NCBI RefSeq assembly: GCF_007741515.1
Contig: NZ_CP036263.1
Coordinates: 2,109,501-2,173,500, forward strand
Reading direction: 5' to 3'
From: Adhaeretor mobilis
GTDB lineage: Bacteria > Planctomycetota > Planctomycetia > Pirellulales > Lacipirellulaceae
Length of the DNA: 64,000 bases
This document shows, piece after piece, positions 55,548-64,000 of the stretch. How positions within the stretch are numbered: the stretch's first letter is position 1; each line of letters starts with the position of its first letter. The notes beneath the pieces were generated by a model. That model was given only the letters and a program-made list of their open reading frames with translations. It ran no database searches and was not told the DNA's origin. The position numbers and the translations under genes were made by a program.

Positions 55548-57527
55548 CTACCAAACCACCGGCATAAAGACGGTCATCTCGGCGGTGCCGCGATTGCTCC
55601 AGGCGAAATAAGGAACGAAATTAGTCTCGTAAGACTCCCAACGCGGTTTCTCAACGACACGATACATGCCTTGGCCGTCATCGGTGCGTAGCAGCACGTT
55701 TCCACGGATCGTGGTGACGCCACCCAGAAACTCTGGTTGGTGAGTAGCTGTTAGCACAGCATCGCCTTGGAGATAGACATCCAAGGTTTTTGTGTTCTCA
55801 GGCAAGTCCGGAGACTCGATGCAGTAAACAATAGGTCCGCGCTTAATCGCGACTTGGTTGCGAGCTTCTTCAATCAGGGGATGCCCTTCGATGAAGTTGA
55901 TAGCCATGGGCATATCTAGGGTAATGCTATCTCCCGATTTCCACGCTCTATCAACACTGGCAAAAGTGCCCGGCTCGACGGCGACCCCGACGTCCTGGCC
56001 ATTGACTTGAATCTTTGTTCCTTTAGACCAACTGGGGATTCTCAACTTGATCTCGAAGGGAGAGTCCTTGCACTCGTTGATCGTTAGTTTTACTTTTCCG
56101 TCCCAAGGGTATGTCGTTTCTTGATCAAGTTTGAGCGTTGAGCCATCGAGCAAAGTCGTGTCGAGACGATTACCTCCGTAGAGATTCACCGCGATTCCGT
56201 TCTCCGCCAAGCTGTAAGCCCAACCTGAAACTTTTGCGATGGTGCGTACAAGATTCGGCGGGCAGCAGAAGCATTCGATATACGGTTCGCGGTCTGCGGA
56301 CTCCGTGCAATCGCGATTATCTTCGTATTCCCGTTGTCCTCGATTCATCCGCAGCGGATTCGCATAGAAATAGTTTTTGCCGTCGGCACTGATACCTACT
56401 AACGCACTGTTGTAGAGCACCAGCTCCATGACATCTGCGTATTTTGAGTCTCCCTTGATGCCGAGCAAACGCCAGTTAAACATTGCGTTAGCGATATTAG
56501 CGCAGGTTTCATTGTAGGCAGTGGAATTCGGCATCAGGTACTCTTCAAGGAACCCTTCTTCGATCTTGTCCCGGCGAGTTGATGCGCCAAAGTGAGCTTG
56601 TCCCACGGCACCGGTGACATACATTTTCTTGTTCGCGACGTTGTCCCATAGTCGGTCGAGTGCCTCGATGAGTGCTTGCTCACCGGTTTCTGCATAAACA
56701 TCGGCAGCACCGGCATAGTAGTACAGAGCTAACACTGCATGACCAACTGCTTCGTTTTCTTCACGTAGGGGAACGCGTTCCTGCACCATGTCCCCGATCG
56801 GATACCCTTCGGTGCTGGCATCTTCGACAACCTCGGACTTGCCGCGGTTGTTGATGAAGATTTCTGCCAGTTCCAAGTAACGCTTGTCGCCCGTCGTGCG
56901 ATAGAGCTCCGCCAAGCCCATGATCTGAGACTGGTTGAATCCGAATCGCGAGAGTTCCTTAGGCTGTGGTTCGAACAGCTTGTAGAGCAAGTCCGCATTC
57001 TTCACGGCTATGTCTAGGAAGTTGCTCTTTCCGGTCAGGCGATGGTGTATCGACGCACTCGTGTACAAGTGGCCGCAATTGTACATCTCGTGGTACTTAC
57101 GGTTGGAGAAATGCTTGATGCCGTCGATCTGGATGTTCGTGTGTAGATACCCGTCCTCCTCCTGAGCCTGGCGGATGATCTCGATCACTTCGTCAAGGTC
57201 GTTCAGGATCGTTTCGTCTTGGTTAATCGCGTAGACATAAGTGGCCGCTTCCATCCACTTGAAGAAGTCGCCGTCATGCCATGCAAAACCTTGGTGTTGA
57301 CCTTCTTTGAGTCCGGCGGCGACCTTAAAGTTGTTTAGGCCGTGGCCGATGTCGCCCTTGAGTAGCGAACCCATGTAGGGGACCATCACCTCTTCACAAA
57401 GCTTGAACTTGTCTGCCCAGAAGCCTTCGGTCCACTGGCAGTCGCCAAAGTTGATACTCTTGAGCTTTGCGTGAGGACTCTGAGAGTTGTTGGTGATGGC
57501 GCGAGTGTGGGCAGATGAGCTTTTCAT
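55548..57527 (-). CDS. GH127 family glycoside hydrolase (DUF1680; beta-L-arabinofuranosidase-like)
   Basis: This 659-residue alpha/alpha-barrel enzyme has the GH127 zinc/thiolate site. The Glu and Cys of NETCANIANAMFNWRLL and the paired Cys of ECFCCPPNLVRTIA match the residues that coordinate zinc and supply the Cys nucleophile in described members. The N-terminal FWADKFKLCEEVMVPYMGSLL and GQHQGFAWHDGDFFKWMEAATYVYA are typical. There is no signal peptide, so it should act in the cytoplasm. Known activities are beta-L-arabinofuranosidase and, in marine bacteria, 3,6-anhydro-D-galactosidase on carrageenan oligosaccharides. With GH16 enzymes and sulfatases around it, the second is a real option. 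Confidence 0.92.
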   Translation of the reverse strand: MKSSSAHTRAITNNSQSPHAKLKSINFGDCQWTEGFWADKFKLCEEVMVPYMGSLLKGDIGHGLNNFKVAAGLKEGQHQGFAWHDGDFFKWMEAATYVYAINQDETILNDLDEVIEIIRQAQEEDGYLHTNIQIDGIKHFSNRKYHEMYNCGHLYTSASIHHRLTGKSNFLDIAVKNADLLYKLFEPQPKELSRFGFNQSQIMGLAELYRTTGDKRYLELAEIFINNRGKSEVVEDASTEGYPIGDMVQERVPLREENEAVGHAVLALYYYAGAADVYAETGEQALIEALDRLWDNVANKKMYVTGAVGQAHFGASTRRDKIEEGFLEEYLMPNSTAYNETCANIANAMFNWRLLGIKGDSKYADVMELVLYNSALVGISADGKNYFYANPLRMNRGQREYEDNRDCTESADREPYIECFCCPPNLVRTIAKVSGWAYSLAENGIAVNLYGGNRLDTTLLDGSTLKLDQETTYPWDGKVKLTINECKDSPFEIKLRIPSWSKGTKIQVNGQDVGVAVEPGTFASVDRAWKSGDSITLDMPMAINFIEGHPLIEEARNQVAIKRGPIVYCIESPDLPENTKTLDVYLQGDAVLTATHQPEFLGGVTTIRGNVLLRTDDGQGMYRVVEKPRWESYETNFVPYFAWSNRGTAEMTVFMPVVW

Positions 57528-57605
57528 GTTGAACTCTAGTCACAATTCCTAGACAGCAAGTTGCATCTACTTGTGCTATGCCAGCCTATTCTGTTGCTTC
57601 TGATA

Positions 57606-59228
57606 CTAGGCGTCGGGAGTTAGGGCTGCTTGTATTTCTTCAATGCTCATGTTCTTCGTCTCCTTCAAGGTGAAGAACAAAATCACCAAACCGATAGCTA
57701 CCGTCCCGGCATAGAAAAGAAACGTGAAACTCATTCCCATGTTCTCCATTTGCCAGGGGAAAAATTTCTGAACTAGCCAACTGGTCAGGCTCGTGACAAT
57801 GGCAAAGAACGGGATTGCCATGCCCCGGACCGATGCGGGGAAGATCTCGGAAAACAAAACCCACATGACCGGGCCTACCGAGAAATGGAACGCAGCAATA
57901 AAGCTGAGTATCCCTAGTAGCACAAGCTTCGCATCAATCTTGATAGCCGCTTCTAGCAGCGGATTAAAATACTTGGAAGTATCTTCTTTGTCGATTGATT
58001 CATCGAGCGCTTCCCGGAAAGCGATATCGCTTTCTTTTTCAACACCAGCCAGCGAATCTAAACGACCAATATCAAATGCTTCGGTTACTTCTCCTTCCTC
58101 GGCAGACTTGCTCTCAGCCTCTTTCACGCCCTTCGCAAACTCGGCAATCGCCTCCTCGGTGAGCGTGTACCGAGCTTCATGGAACGCGTACGAGCAGAGT
58201 CCCAGGCTGGCGATGATCCAAACCATGCCCCAGATAATTAGCGGACGTCGCCCCAGTTTATCGACGAGTAGCAATCCGAGAATCGTGAAAACGACGCTCG
58301 TCAAGCCCACCCAAATTGCCTGCACAAAAGCGGCGTCCGTCCCGATGCCTAACTGTTTAAAAATGGTTTGAGCATAAAAGAGAACCGCGTTAATCCCTGA
58401 AGATTGTTGGGCAATGGCAATCGTTATTGCGATGATGAAAATCAAACGCATCGGTTTGCTGAAGATGATCCTCAGTTCCGAAAGAGAAGAGCGATCCTGA
58501 GAATCTTCCTGCAGACTCTCGCGAATTTCGCTCACGTGAGCCTCAATTTCCTCTGCAGGCATCAGTTTGCTGAGCCGTTGTTTTGCTTCGTCAGGACGAT
58601 TGCGGTAAACAAACCAGTAGGGGCTTTCGGGAATGAACAGCAGTAGCCCCATCCAAAGCAAACAAATAGGGATTTCGGCTCCCAGCATCCAACGCCAACT
58701 GTTTTCGGGGGTAACTCCTAGGGCCTGCACCCACTCGATCCCAGCACCCGCCAAGTAGTGAATGAGATAGGTAATGAAGTAAGCACCAAACAGGCCCACA
58801 ACGATATTGATCTGAGTCATTGAAACCAGCTTGCCCCGCCACTTCGGTGGAGCAATCTCGCCGATATACATGGACGCCAGCGAGATGGAGCTCCATCCTA
58901 CGCCACCCAAGAAACGGGCCGCAGTTAGCGTCCAATAGTTGGGAGCAAAGGCGGATGCAATGGCTGAAATCAAATAGAGGACCGCGATAGTCAGGATCGC
59001 CTTCTTGCGACCAAACCGGTTGCAGACATAGCCGGCGAACGGCAATGCAAGTAAGACTCCCAACGCGGGAGCGGCTACCGCGGTTCCTAACTGCTCGGAA
59101 GTCAGTTGGAACTCGGCCTTGATAAGATCGACACCGCCGGAAATCAATGCGGCATCCAACCCAAACAGAAAACCGCCCATGGCGACGATCGTCGCATAAC
59201 GGAAAGCATTTGCGGTATGGTCGTTCAT
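57606..59228 (-). CDS. MFS sugar porter family transporter
   Basis: This 540-residue polytopic inner-membrane protein is of the sugar porter group (XylE/GLUT type). It has about 12 helices, with signatures GFLFGLDAALISGG in helix 1, NRFGRKK in loop 2-3, RFLGGVGWSS, PESPYWFVYRNR after helix 6, QQSSGINAVLFYAQTIF in helix 7 and DKLGRRPL in loop 8-9. Between the helices near residues 355-440 there is an acidic, soluble insertion of roughly 80 residues (KEAESKSAEEGEVTEAFD), unusual for the family. It likely imports the mono- or oligosaccharide made by the operon's hydrolases. Its start overlaps the GH16 gene's stop by four bases. Confidence 0.92.
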   Translation of the reverse strand: MNDHTANAFRYATIVAMGGFLFGLDAALISGGVDLIKAEFQLTSEQLGTAVAAPALGVLLALPFAGYVCNRFGRKKAILTIAVLYLISAIASAFAPNYWTLTAARFLGGVGWSSISLASMYIGEIAPPKWRGKLVSMTQINIVVGLFGAYFITYLIHYLAGAGIEWVQALGVTPENSWRWMLGAEIPICLLWMGLLLFIPESPYWFVYRNRPDEAKQRLSKLMPAEEIEAHVSEIRESLQEDSQDRSSLSELRIIFSKPMRLIFIIAITIAIAQQSSGINAVLFYAQTIFKQLGIGTDAAFVQAIWVGLTSVVFTILGLLLVDKLGRRPLIIWGMVWIIASLGLCSYAFHEARYTLTEEAIAEFAKGVKEAESKSAEEGEVTEAFDIGRLDSLAGVEKESDIAFREALDESIDKEDTSKYFNPLLEAAIKIDAKLVLLGILSFIAAFHFSVGPVMWVLFSEIFPASVRGMAIPFFAIVTSLTSWLVQKFFPWQMENMGMSFTFLFYAGTVAIGLVILFFTLKETKNMSIEEIQAALTPDA

Positions 59229-60583
59229 TCCGTTTTCTCGATGGACAAGTCGTCAATGTACAATGCTTGACCGCTGCCCGAGACATCCTCAGGCTGAACG
59301 ACGACGCGTATGCGATCCTTCGCGCTCGAAGGGTCGCTGCGCCGGAACGTCTGGGATATGGTTACCCACTTGCCTTTTTCAACACCTGAAAGGTCAAGTG
59401 GCTTAAGTTCCAACCAGGGTTCTTCCAGTACGATGCGAACTCTCTTGACGTCGCATTCCGGCTCAAGCCAAGCCTTCATCGAGAACTCATATCTGCCCGG
59501 CTCGAGATCGGAGGAACCGTAGGGCGCAAAAGCGGTGACTTTTTCTTCTAAGGGGCCCGAGTCAGAAAATTTCAAGGATTTGCTGCCGCTGGCGGCTTTC
59601 TCATCGACGATTGCCAAATGTTTTCTGGATGGCTCCGTCATCCACCAATCTTGCGACTTCTCCTCCAAAGCAAACGGTCCTTCGAAACTGAGCGGTATAT
59701 TACTGGTGAGACTCTTCTGCCAGATGCGGATGTATTCGATTTCAAAGTCGACCGGCAAGTCGTTCTTCTCTGGAATGCCGTGCCAGGGAAAGGTTTCAGA
59801 ATCGACCCACACCCAGAGCGGCTTGGTGATGACCCAGCCCTCTTCGCCGACTTCTTGCCGCGTTACGCTCCTCACCAACTTGCCGTCGGCGTGAAACTTG
59901 AGGTAGTTCTCATCCCACTCGATTCCATAAACATGAAAATCGTCAGCTACTTTCCAATCGAGCTGAAGGCGGTCAGTCCAGGTGGTTTTCCCTTTTCCTT
60001 CCGGCGACCAATCATGGATAGAAGACCATAATTCCCTAGGCAGTTGTTTCTTATGGGTTTGTGCTGGACGGGCGAGAAACTCGAAGACGTCAAGTTCGAC
60101 GCCGTTGCCCGTCATCCAGAAGGAACTTGTCACCGAGGCATCAGCCGCTTTGCACTTAATTTCCATGTAGCCATAGAGAAACTGCTGCTTGCTAATGACG
60201 GCCGCAGTCGTGATGTTCTCGTAGGGTCGCCCCTCGGGTGCTTTCTTATCCGACTTGTCGATCTTCTTGGAGAAATCAAAGTCCGGTTCCCACTTCGCTT
60301 GAAGTTTGAGCTTGCCGGCTTCGATCCGAACATTCTTCGTCGAGAATTGAGAAGGGGCTCTCCCGATGAAGTTCGAACGGTATTCTCCATTGGTGCCCTG
60401 AATGTGCCACTTTTTTTCGTCTAGTGTTGTCCCTTCGAACTCGTCACTGACGGCATCATTAAGGTGCCACTCACCTTGGTTTTTAGGGTCGGCTACCGGG
60501 TAAACAGCAGGCTGGGCCGCAGCAATTGTAGACCCCGTGGCAATCAGACAAGCGGCTGTGAAGATAGGTAGTGAGTTCATCAT
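59225..60583 (-). CDS. GH16 family glycoside hydrolase
   Basis: This 452-residue secreted enzyme has a signal peptide (1-23). A GH16 jelly roll (about 30-300) carries the catalytic motif Glu163-Leu-Asp165-Val-Phe-Glu168 (VELDVFEF). A C-terminal beta domain (about 300-450; LEPGRYEFSMKAWLEPE, YIDDLSIEK) is similar in type to CBM-like galactose-binding modules. Shared motifs WHIQGTNG, GRAPSQFSTKNV and SKQQFLYGYMEIK link it to the GH16 enzymes at 37.2 and 60.6 kb. Agarase/porphyranase-type GH16 enzymes have similar W-x-GR-x-PS segments. It overlaps both the MFS and the next GH16 gene by four bases. Confidence 0.92.
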   Translation of the reverse strand: MMNSLPIFTAACLIATGSTIAAAQPAVYPVADPKNQGEWHLNDAVSDEFEGTTLDEKKWHIQGTNGEYRSNFIGRAPSQFSTKNVRIEAGKLKLQAKWEPDFDFSKKIDKSDKKAPEGRPYENITTAAVISKQQFLYGYMEIKCKAADASVTSSFWMTGNGVELDVFEFLARPAQTHKKQLPRELWSSIHDWSPEGKGKTTWTDRLQLDWKVADDFHVYGIEWDENYLKFHADGKLVRSVTRQEVGEEGWVITKPLWVWVDSETFPWHGIPEKNDLPVDFEIEYIRIWQKSLTSNIPLSFEGPFALEEKSQDWWMTEPSRKHLAIVDEKAASGSKSLKFSDSGPLEEKVTAFAPYGSSDLEPGRYEFSMKAWLEPECDVKRVRIVLEEPWLELKPLDLSGVEKGKWVTISQTFRRSDPSSAKDRIRVVVQPEDVSGSGQALYIDDLSIEKTE

Positions 60584-62001
60584 TTGTTCCCTATTGCGAT
60601 GTTGTCGATGTAGAGTGCGCCGGTGCCCTCTGGGATTTGTGCCTTTAGAAACCGTAAACGCAGGCGGTCGCCTTCTCCTGAAGAGGAGTCTCGCTTGAAG
60701 TCCTCTTTCAGGGTGATCCAGGTACCTTTTTCAACTTTTGTGAGATCGAAAGTCTCGAAAAGTATCTCAGGATCAGCGAGGCTAACATTCAGTGCTTCCA
60801 CATCACAGTCTTCAGTGACGAAGACCTGTAACGAAAGCTGATACTCTCCTGCCTGAATGTCGACAGCCCCAGCCGGAGACACGATGGCTACATTGCCGAG
60901 CACTCCCTTGGGAGTGAACTTCAGACTCTTGATTCCTTTAGCGGCTTGCTCCTTGGAATACGAGAAGTGGGGCAGCCCATGCTCACCAATCTGCCAGAAC
61001 TTTTGATACTCATTCACCTCACTGCTCTCGGGGACAAGTGTCAGCGGAATGGGATGATCATCGTAGAGAATCGGACCTTCAAAGCCGAAAAATTGACGGG
61101 CGAGCAGATTGTCTTGCGGTTTCTGCCAAACCCGTACGTAATCGATTTCATAATAGGAAGGAAGTTCCTCCTTATTCGGCAAACCAAGCCAAACGAAAAT
61201 CTCACTGTCGAAGTAGAGTTCGAGTGGGTTAGTTAGCACCCAGTTCTCACCCTCTTTCTCTTGGGTTGTCTCATAGTATAGTTTGCCGTCAAGGAACAGC
61301 TTCAGATAGTCCTCTCCCCATTCGCAACCGTAAACGTGAAACTCATCCGCCACACGGAACGGCAATTTGGTCTTGAGTCCAAAACGACGTGTCGGACGCT
61401 TAGCAGGAGGTGACCAGTTATGGACTGAAGCCTTCCAGGTGTCTGGCTGAATGTCGCCCTTAATCTTCGCCGGTCCGATTTGCTCGTAGATATCGACCTC
61501 GGATTCATAGCCAAGTGCCCAAAAAGCGCAGATCATGTTGGAATTACCTGCCTTGGTGCGCACTTCCATGTAACCGTTCAGGAATCGCTGCTTACTAATG
61601 ATGCCACCTGTTGTAATTGGCATGGGCTTGCCCTCCCACATGCCATAGCTATCGTTGCGATCTCCATCAGCATATGCGCCTTTGTAGAACGAGAACTTCG
61701 GCTCCCATTGAGAGCGGATTTTTAAGTGGCCATCTTCAACGTACACATTATGAGCAGCGTACTGCGAGGGCGGACGCCCTTTCCAAATGTAGTAGTCCCC
61801 GTCGGTTCCTTGGATGAACCATTTGTCGTCGTCGATTTCCGCAGCGTCAAACTCGTCGCTGACTTCCGGGTTCAGCGTCCAGTTTCCCTGGTTCTCTTGA
61901 TCGGACAACGGCAAGTCGTCCGCTTTCAGAACGGGAAGGGTGGCTGTCAGCAGCCCTAGAACTGTGAGCAGACGAAGCCCTCTCTTATTACTAATTCTCA
62001 T
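60580..62001 (-). CDS. GH16 family glycoside hydrolase
   Basis: This 473-residue secreted enzyme starts at MRISNKRGLRLLTVLG (signal peptide, cleaved near KAD); 20 further in-frame codons upstream would overlap the sulfatase gene and are not used. The GH16 domain has the catalytic motif Glu168-Val-Asp170-Ile-Tyr-Glu173 (SEVDIYEQ) and the shared WFIQGTDGDY and GRPPSQYAAHNV segments. A C-terminal beta domain (about 320-470; AGEYQLSLQVFVTEDCD, LYIDNIAIG) parallels that of the next GH16 protein. The two are tandem paralogs with a diverged catalytic neighbourhood, so they may cut different linkages of the same polymer. Confidence 0.92.
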   Translation of the reverse strand: MRISNKRGLRLLTVLGLLTATLPVLKADDLPLSDQENQGNWTLNPEVSDEFDAAEIDDDKWFIQGTDGDYYIWKGRPPSQYAAHNVYVEDGHLKIRSQWEPKFSFYKGAYADGDRNDSYGMWEGKPMPITTGGIISKQRFLNGYMEVRTKAGNSNMICAFWALGYESEVDIYEQIGPAKIKGDIQPDTWKASVHNWSPPAKRPTRRFGLKTKLPFRVADEFHVYGCEWGEDYLKLFLDGKLYYETTQEKEGENWVLTNPLELYFDSEIFVWLGLPNKEELPSYYEIDYVRVWQKPQDNLLARQFFGFEGPILYDDHPIPLTLVPESSEVNEYQKFWQIGEHGLPHFSYSKEQAAKGIKSLKFTPKGVLGNVAIVSPAGAVDIQAGEYQLSLQVFVTEDCDVEALNVSLADPEILFETFDLTKVEKGTWITLKEDFKRDSSSGEGDRLRLRFLKAQIPEGTGALYIDNIAIGNK

Positions 62002-62035
62002 ATTGATCGGTACTCTCGCGCGAGGGTGAGGAAAA

Positions 62036-63466
62036 CTAGTCGATGGTGAATGTCTCTTCAAAGTTAGGCATATCGGTTTTTACCCATTCGTCACGCGCCT
62101 CAAGAGCATGAAACCAGCGTGGCGGGGTGTGACTCTTGCTCCATGCTTCAGCTTCGGCGACAAGCGACTTCATCAACCCCGGTTGCTTGTTACTCAGGTC
62201 GTGCTGTTCGCTGATGTCTTCATCAAGGTTGTGGAGCTTCCATTTCTGGTTGTAAGCTCGACATGCTTTCCATTGATCGCGTCGCACGGCAACGTCGCTG
62301 AAGCCATTGCGATGACGCAGCGCCAAGATGCTTTTTCCTGGACGCGCGCTACGACCCGCCTGGAAGTCTTCCCAGATGTCCGTACCATCCAAGTCCTTCC
62401 CTTCGGGGATCGAAGCGTTCGCAAGATTCGCAAAAGTTGGGTAAAAGTCCAGCGTGGTCACCGGGTGATCATAGCGTTTCCCTGTGGCAACTCTGCCCGG
62501 CCAATGAAAGAACAGGGGAACACGAAAGCCTCCCTCGTAGGTGTCTCCCTTGCTACCCTTAAGTGGCCGGTTCGTTGCTCCGCTATGTAGTTGCCCCCCG
62601 TTATCGCTTAGGAAGACGAGCAACGTATCATTCAGCTGCTTCGTCGACTTGAGAGCCTCAATAAGTTCCCCAACGCCACGATCGACCGCGTACACCATCG
62701 CGGCATAGGTCTTCCGTTTCTCATCTTGGATATTAGGAAATACCTCCATGTCCTCTTGTTTTGCTTCCAGGGGAGTATGCGGTGCATTGTAGGAAAGATA
62801 GAGGAAGAAAGGTTGTTCCTTCTGCGAAGCCTCATCAACAAAACGGACTGCCTCTCGGGAGAGTGCATCAGTGATGTATTCGGTCTCGTCGACTTCTTTT
62901 CCGTTGTGCTCTAAGGGCGTCAAGTAGTCCCAAACAGACTGCACACCTGCCTTGAGTTGCCGTTCATAGATTGGCTTGTATTGCTTTGGGAAATACTTAT
63001 GTCCACCGCCGAGGAAACCGTAGTAGTCATCAAAGCCACGGCTATTGGGGTGATATTCGGGCTCGGTGCCCATGTGCCACTTTCCGATGGCTCCCGTAAA
63101 GTAGCCGGCTTCTTGTAGGACCGTGCTAATGAGCGTTTCTCCCACATCGACACCTTGCCGATAGTACTCTTCATTGCCTTTGCCACTCTCGGGGAGATTG
63201 AAAGGTGCGCCGAATTCATGAGGATAACGCCCTGTCATGAGTCCCATGCGACTTGGACCGCAGAATGGATGCGCAGCATAGGCTGAGCTAAATACGGTTC
63301 CCTGTTTCGCCAAGCTGTCTAAGTTGGGGGTGACAATGTCCGTTGCCCCATTGAATCCAACGTCGGAATAGCCGAGGTCGTCACACATAATAACGATGAT
63401 ATTTGGACGGGCAGCCCAGGCCGGTGTCGTCATCAAAAACATGGATATTGCAACAAAGAGTTTCAT
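62036..63466 (-). CDS. Sulfatase (S1 family)
   Basis: This 476-residue secreted sulfatase has a signal peptide (1-18, cleaved after AWA). Metal aspartates Asp29-Asp30 are in IMCDDLGYSDVG. The formylglycine motif Cys69-Gly-Pro-Ser-Arg, GKWHMGTE and VFLSDNGGQLHSGATN are all intact. Gly after the modified Cys is less common than Ser, Thr or Ala but is seen in arylsulfatase A-like families. The C-terminal part (RRDQWKACRAYNQKWKLHNLDEDISEQHDL) is complete. It lies nine bases after the stop of another sulfatase gene at the right edge and 34 bases before the GH16 start. Confidence 0.93.
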   Translation of the reverse strand: MKLFVAISMFLMTTPAWAARPNIIVIMCDDLGYSDVGFNGATDIVTPNLDSLAKQGTVFSSAYAAHPFCGPSRMGLMTGRYPHEFGAPFNLPESGKGNEEYYRQGVDVGETLISTVLQEAGYFTGAIGKWHMGTEPEYHPNSRGFDDYYGFLGGGHKYFPKQYKPIYERQLKAGVQSVWDYLTPLEHNGKEVDETEYITDALSREAVRFVDEASQKEQPFFLYLSYNAPHTPLEAKQEDMEVFPNIQDEKRKTYAAMVYAVDRGVGELIEALKSTKQLNDTLLVFLSDNGGQLHSGATNRPLKGSKGDTYEGGFRVPLFFHWPGRVATGKRYDHPVTTLDFYPTFANLANASIPEGKDLDGTDIWEDFQAGRSARPGKSILALRHRNGFSDVAVRRDQWKACRAYNQKWKLHNLDEDISEQHDLSNKQPGLMKSLVAEAEAWSKSHTPPRWFHALEARDEWVKTDMPNFEETFTID

Positions 63467-63475
63467 GGTTTTTAC

Positions 63476-64000
63476 CTAGTAGTCAGCGGCAGGTGGGGCA
63501 CGGAACTCGTCCGTTCGACGAGCGGACCAGCCTTCTTCTTGTCGTCGTAGCATGAACAGCGGCCGCGCTAGTTCGAGCTCCCAGTCAAATTGCTTCTGGA
63601 AAAGCGTCTTCACTTTCTCTGGATGCTTACCAGCCAAATTGTTCTGCTCGGCGGGGTCCTCGGCGAGGTTGTAGAGTTGTGCGGGGCGATCCGGAAAACG
63701 CAGCAGCTTCCAGTCGCCATCACGGATGGCGGCGCGGGTTTCCATTTTCCAATGCAAAGTTTGGTGGGGACGCTCCTTGTTCTTCCCTTGCAAGAAGGGC
63801 ATCATATCCACGCCGTCGAGTCGCTCAATCAAAGTCGGATCGCCACCACCGGCTTTCACGAAAGTTGGGAGTAAGTCGAGCGTTGTTAATGGTCTCTCGT
63901 AGACTGTTCCCGTGGGCAGCTTTCCTGGCCAAGCAACAATGCCTGGTACGCGAATGCCTCCTTCGAGTTGCGTCCCTTTCACTCCACTGAAGGGATAGTT
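63476..64000 (-). CDS. Sulfatase, C-terminal part (5' end outside window)
   Basis: About 174 codons of the C-terminal part of an arylsulfatase are present, open through the right edge ([21 protein letters not shown]). Family features are [38 protein letters not shown] and [28 protein letters not shown]. The catalytic Cys lies outside the window. It is the most upstream visible gene of the minus-strand polysaccharide operon, so the true operon start is farther to the right. The tail [10 protein letters not shown] is Arg-rich. Confidence 0.9.
   Translation of the reverse strand, partial: NYPFSGVKGTQLEGGIRVPGIVAWPGKLPTGTVYERPLTTLDLLPTFVKAGGGDPTLIERLDGVDMMPFLQGKNKERPHQTLHWKMETRAAIRDGDWKLLRFPDRPAQLYNLAEDPAEQNNLAGKHPEKVKTLFQKQFDWELELARPLFMLRRQEEGWSARRTDEFRAPPAADY

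Overview
The window looks like a chromosome segment from a member of Planctomycetota, most likely order Pirellulales. The evidence is the set of family-restricted proteins: PSD1/planctomycete cytochrome C (DUF1549/DUF1553) beside DUF1501, a PVC-type heme-binding CxxCH protein, a DUF1559 pseudopilin, several PEP-CTERM proteins with dockerin-like repeats, many formylglycine sulfatases, and ECF sigma factors paired with FecR-like or VWA partners. No ribosomal or phage structural genes are seen. There is one tRNA, tRNA-Arg(CCT).

Layout. 1-4.1 kb: a truncated membrane protein, TerC, an Uma2 nuclease-fold protein and xylulokinase. 4.4-7.5 kb: a small acyl-chain locus of ketosynthase, acyl carrier protein and a CrtI/RetSat-like FAD oxidoreductase, with an inverted REP pair between the last two. 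7.6-10.8 kb: an ECF sigma factor and a VWA/DUF3520 protein whose N-terminus looks like an anti-sigma factor, separated by a cloverleaf-forming repeat. 11-15.5 kb: a LolA/RseB-like protein and a large beta-helix PEP-CTERM protein. 15.6-23.5 kb: tRNA-Arg, an SF1 helicase, a PVC-type cytochrome, a lipase-like hydrolase and a DUF502 gene with a stop codon near its start. 24.5-28.4 kb: a PEP-CTERM gene with a strong terminator, then an accessory patch in which a two-gene Pycsar-type anti-phage module (nucleotide cyclase plus membrane effector) lies between a truncated tyrosine recombinase and a recombinase-tail-like relic. A second, frameshifted tail relic lies at 17.6 kb.

29.5-35.5 kb: a compact minus-strand operon of ECF sigma factor, FecR/LamG protein, ExbB, ExbD and an 814-residue coiled-coil protein. 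The last has a TonB-like SxxxH anchor and a carbohydrate-binding-like C-terminus instead of a TonB domain. 35.7-40.9 kb: four secreted PEP-CTERM proteins, one a GH16 hydrolase. Two of them share an exactly duplicated 203-bp C-terminal module. 41.5-44.8 kb: sulfatase, DUF1559 and lipoprotein genes on the plus strand.

45.7-64 kb: a nearly gap-free minus-strand operon of eleven genes that runs off the right edge. It holds three sulfatases (one partial), two GH16 enzymes, an MFS sugar porter, a GH127 enzyme, an FAD oxidoreductase, a VCBS/ASPIC protein, PSD1 and DUF1501. The likely job is breakdown of a sulfated, probably algal, polysaccharide: secreted sulfatases and GH16 enzymes act outside, the porter imports the products and GH127 acts in the cytoplasm. 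The substrate (agar/porphyran, carrageenan or an arabinose-containing glycan) cannot be fixed from sequence alone.
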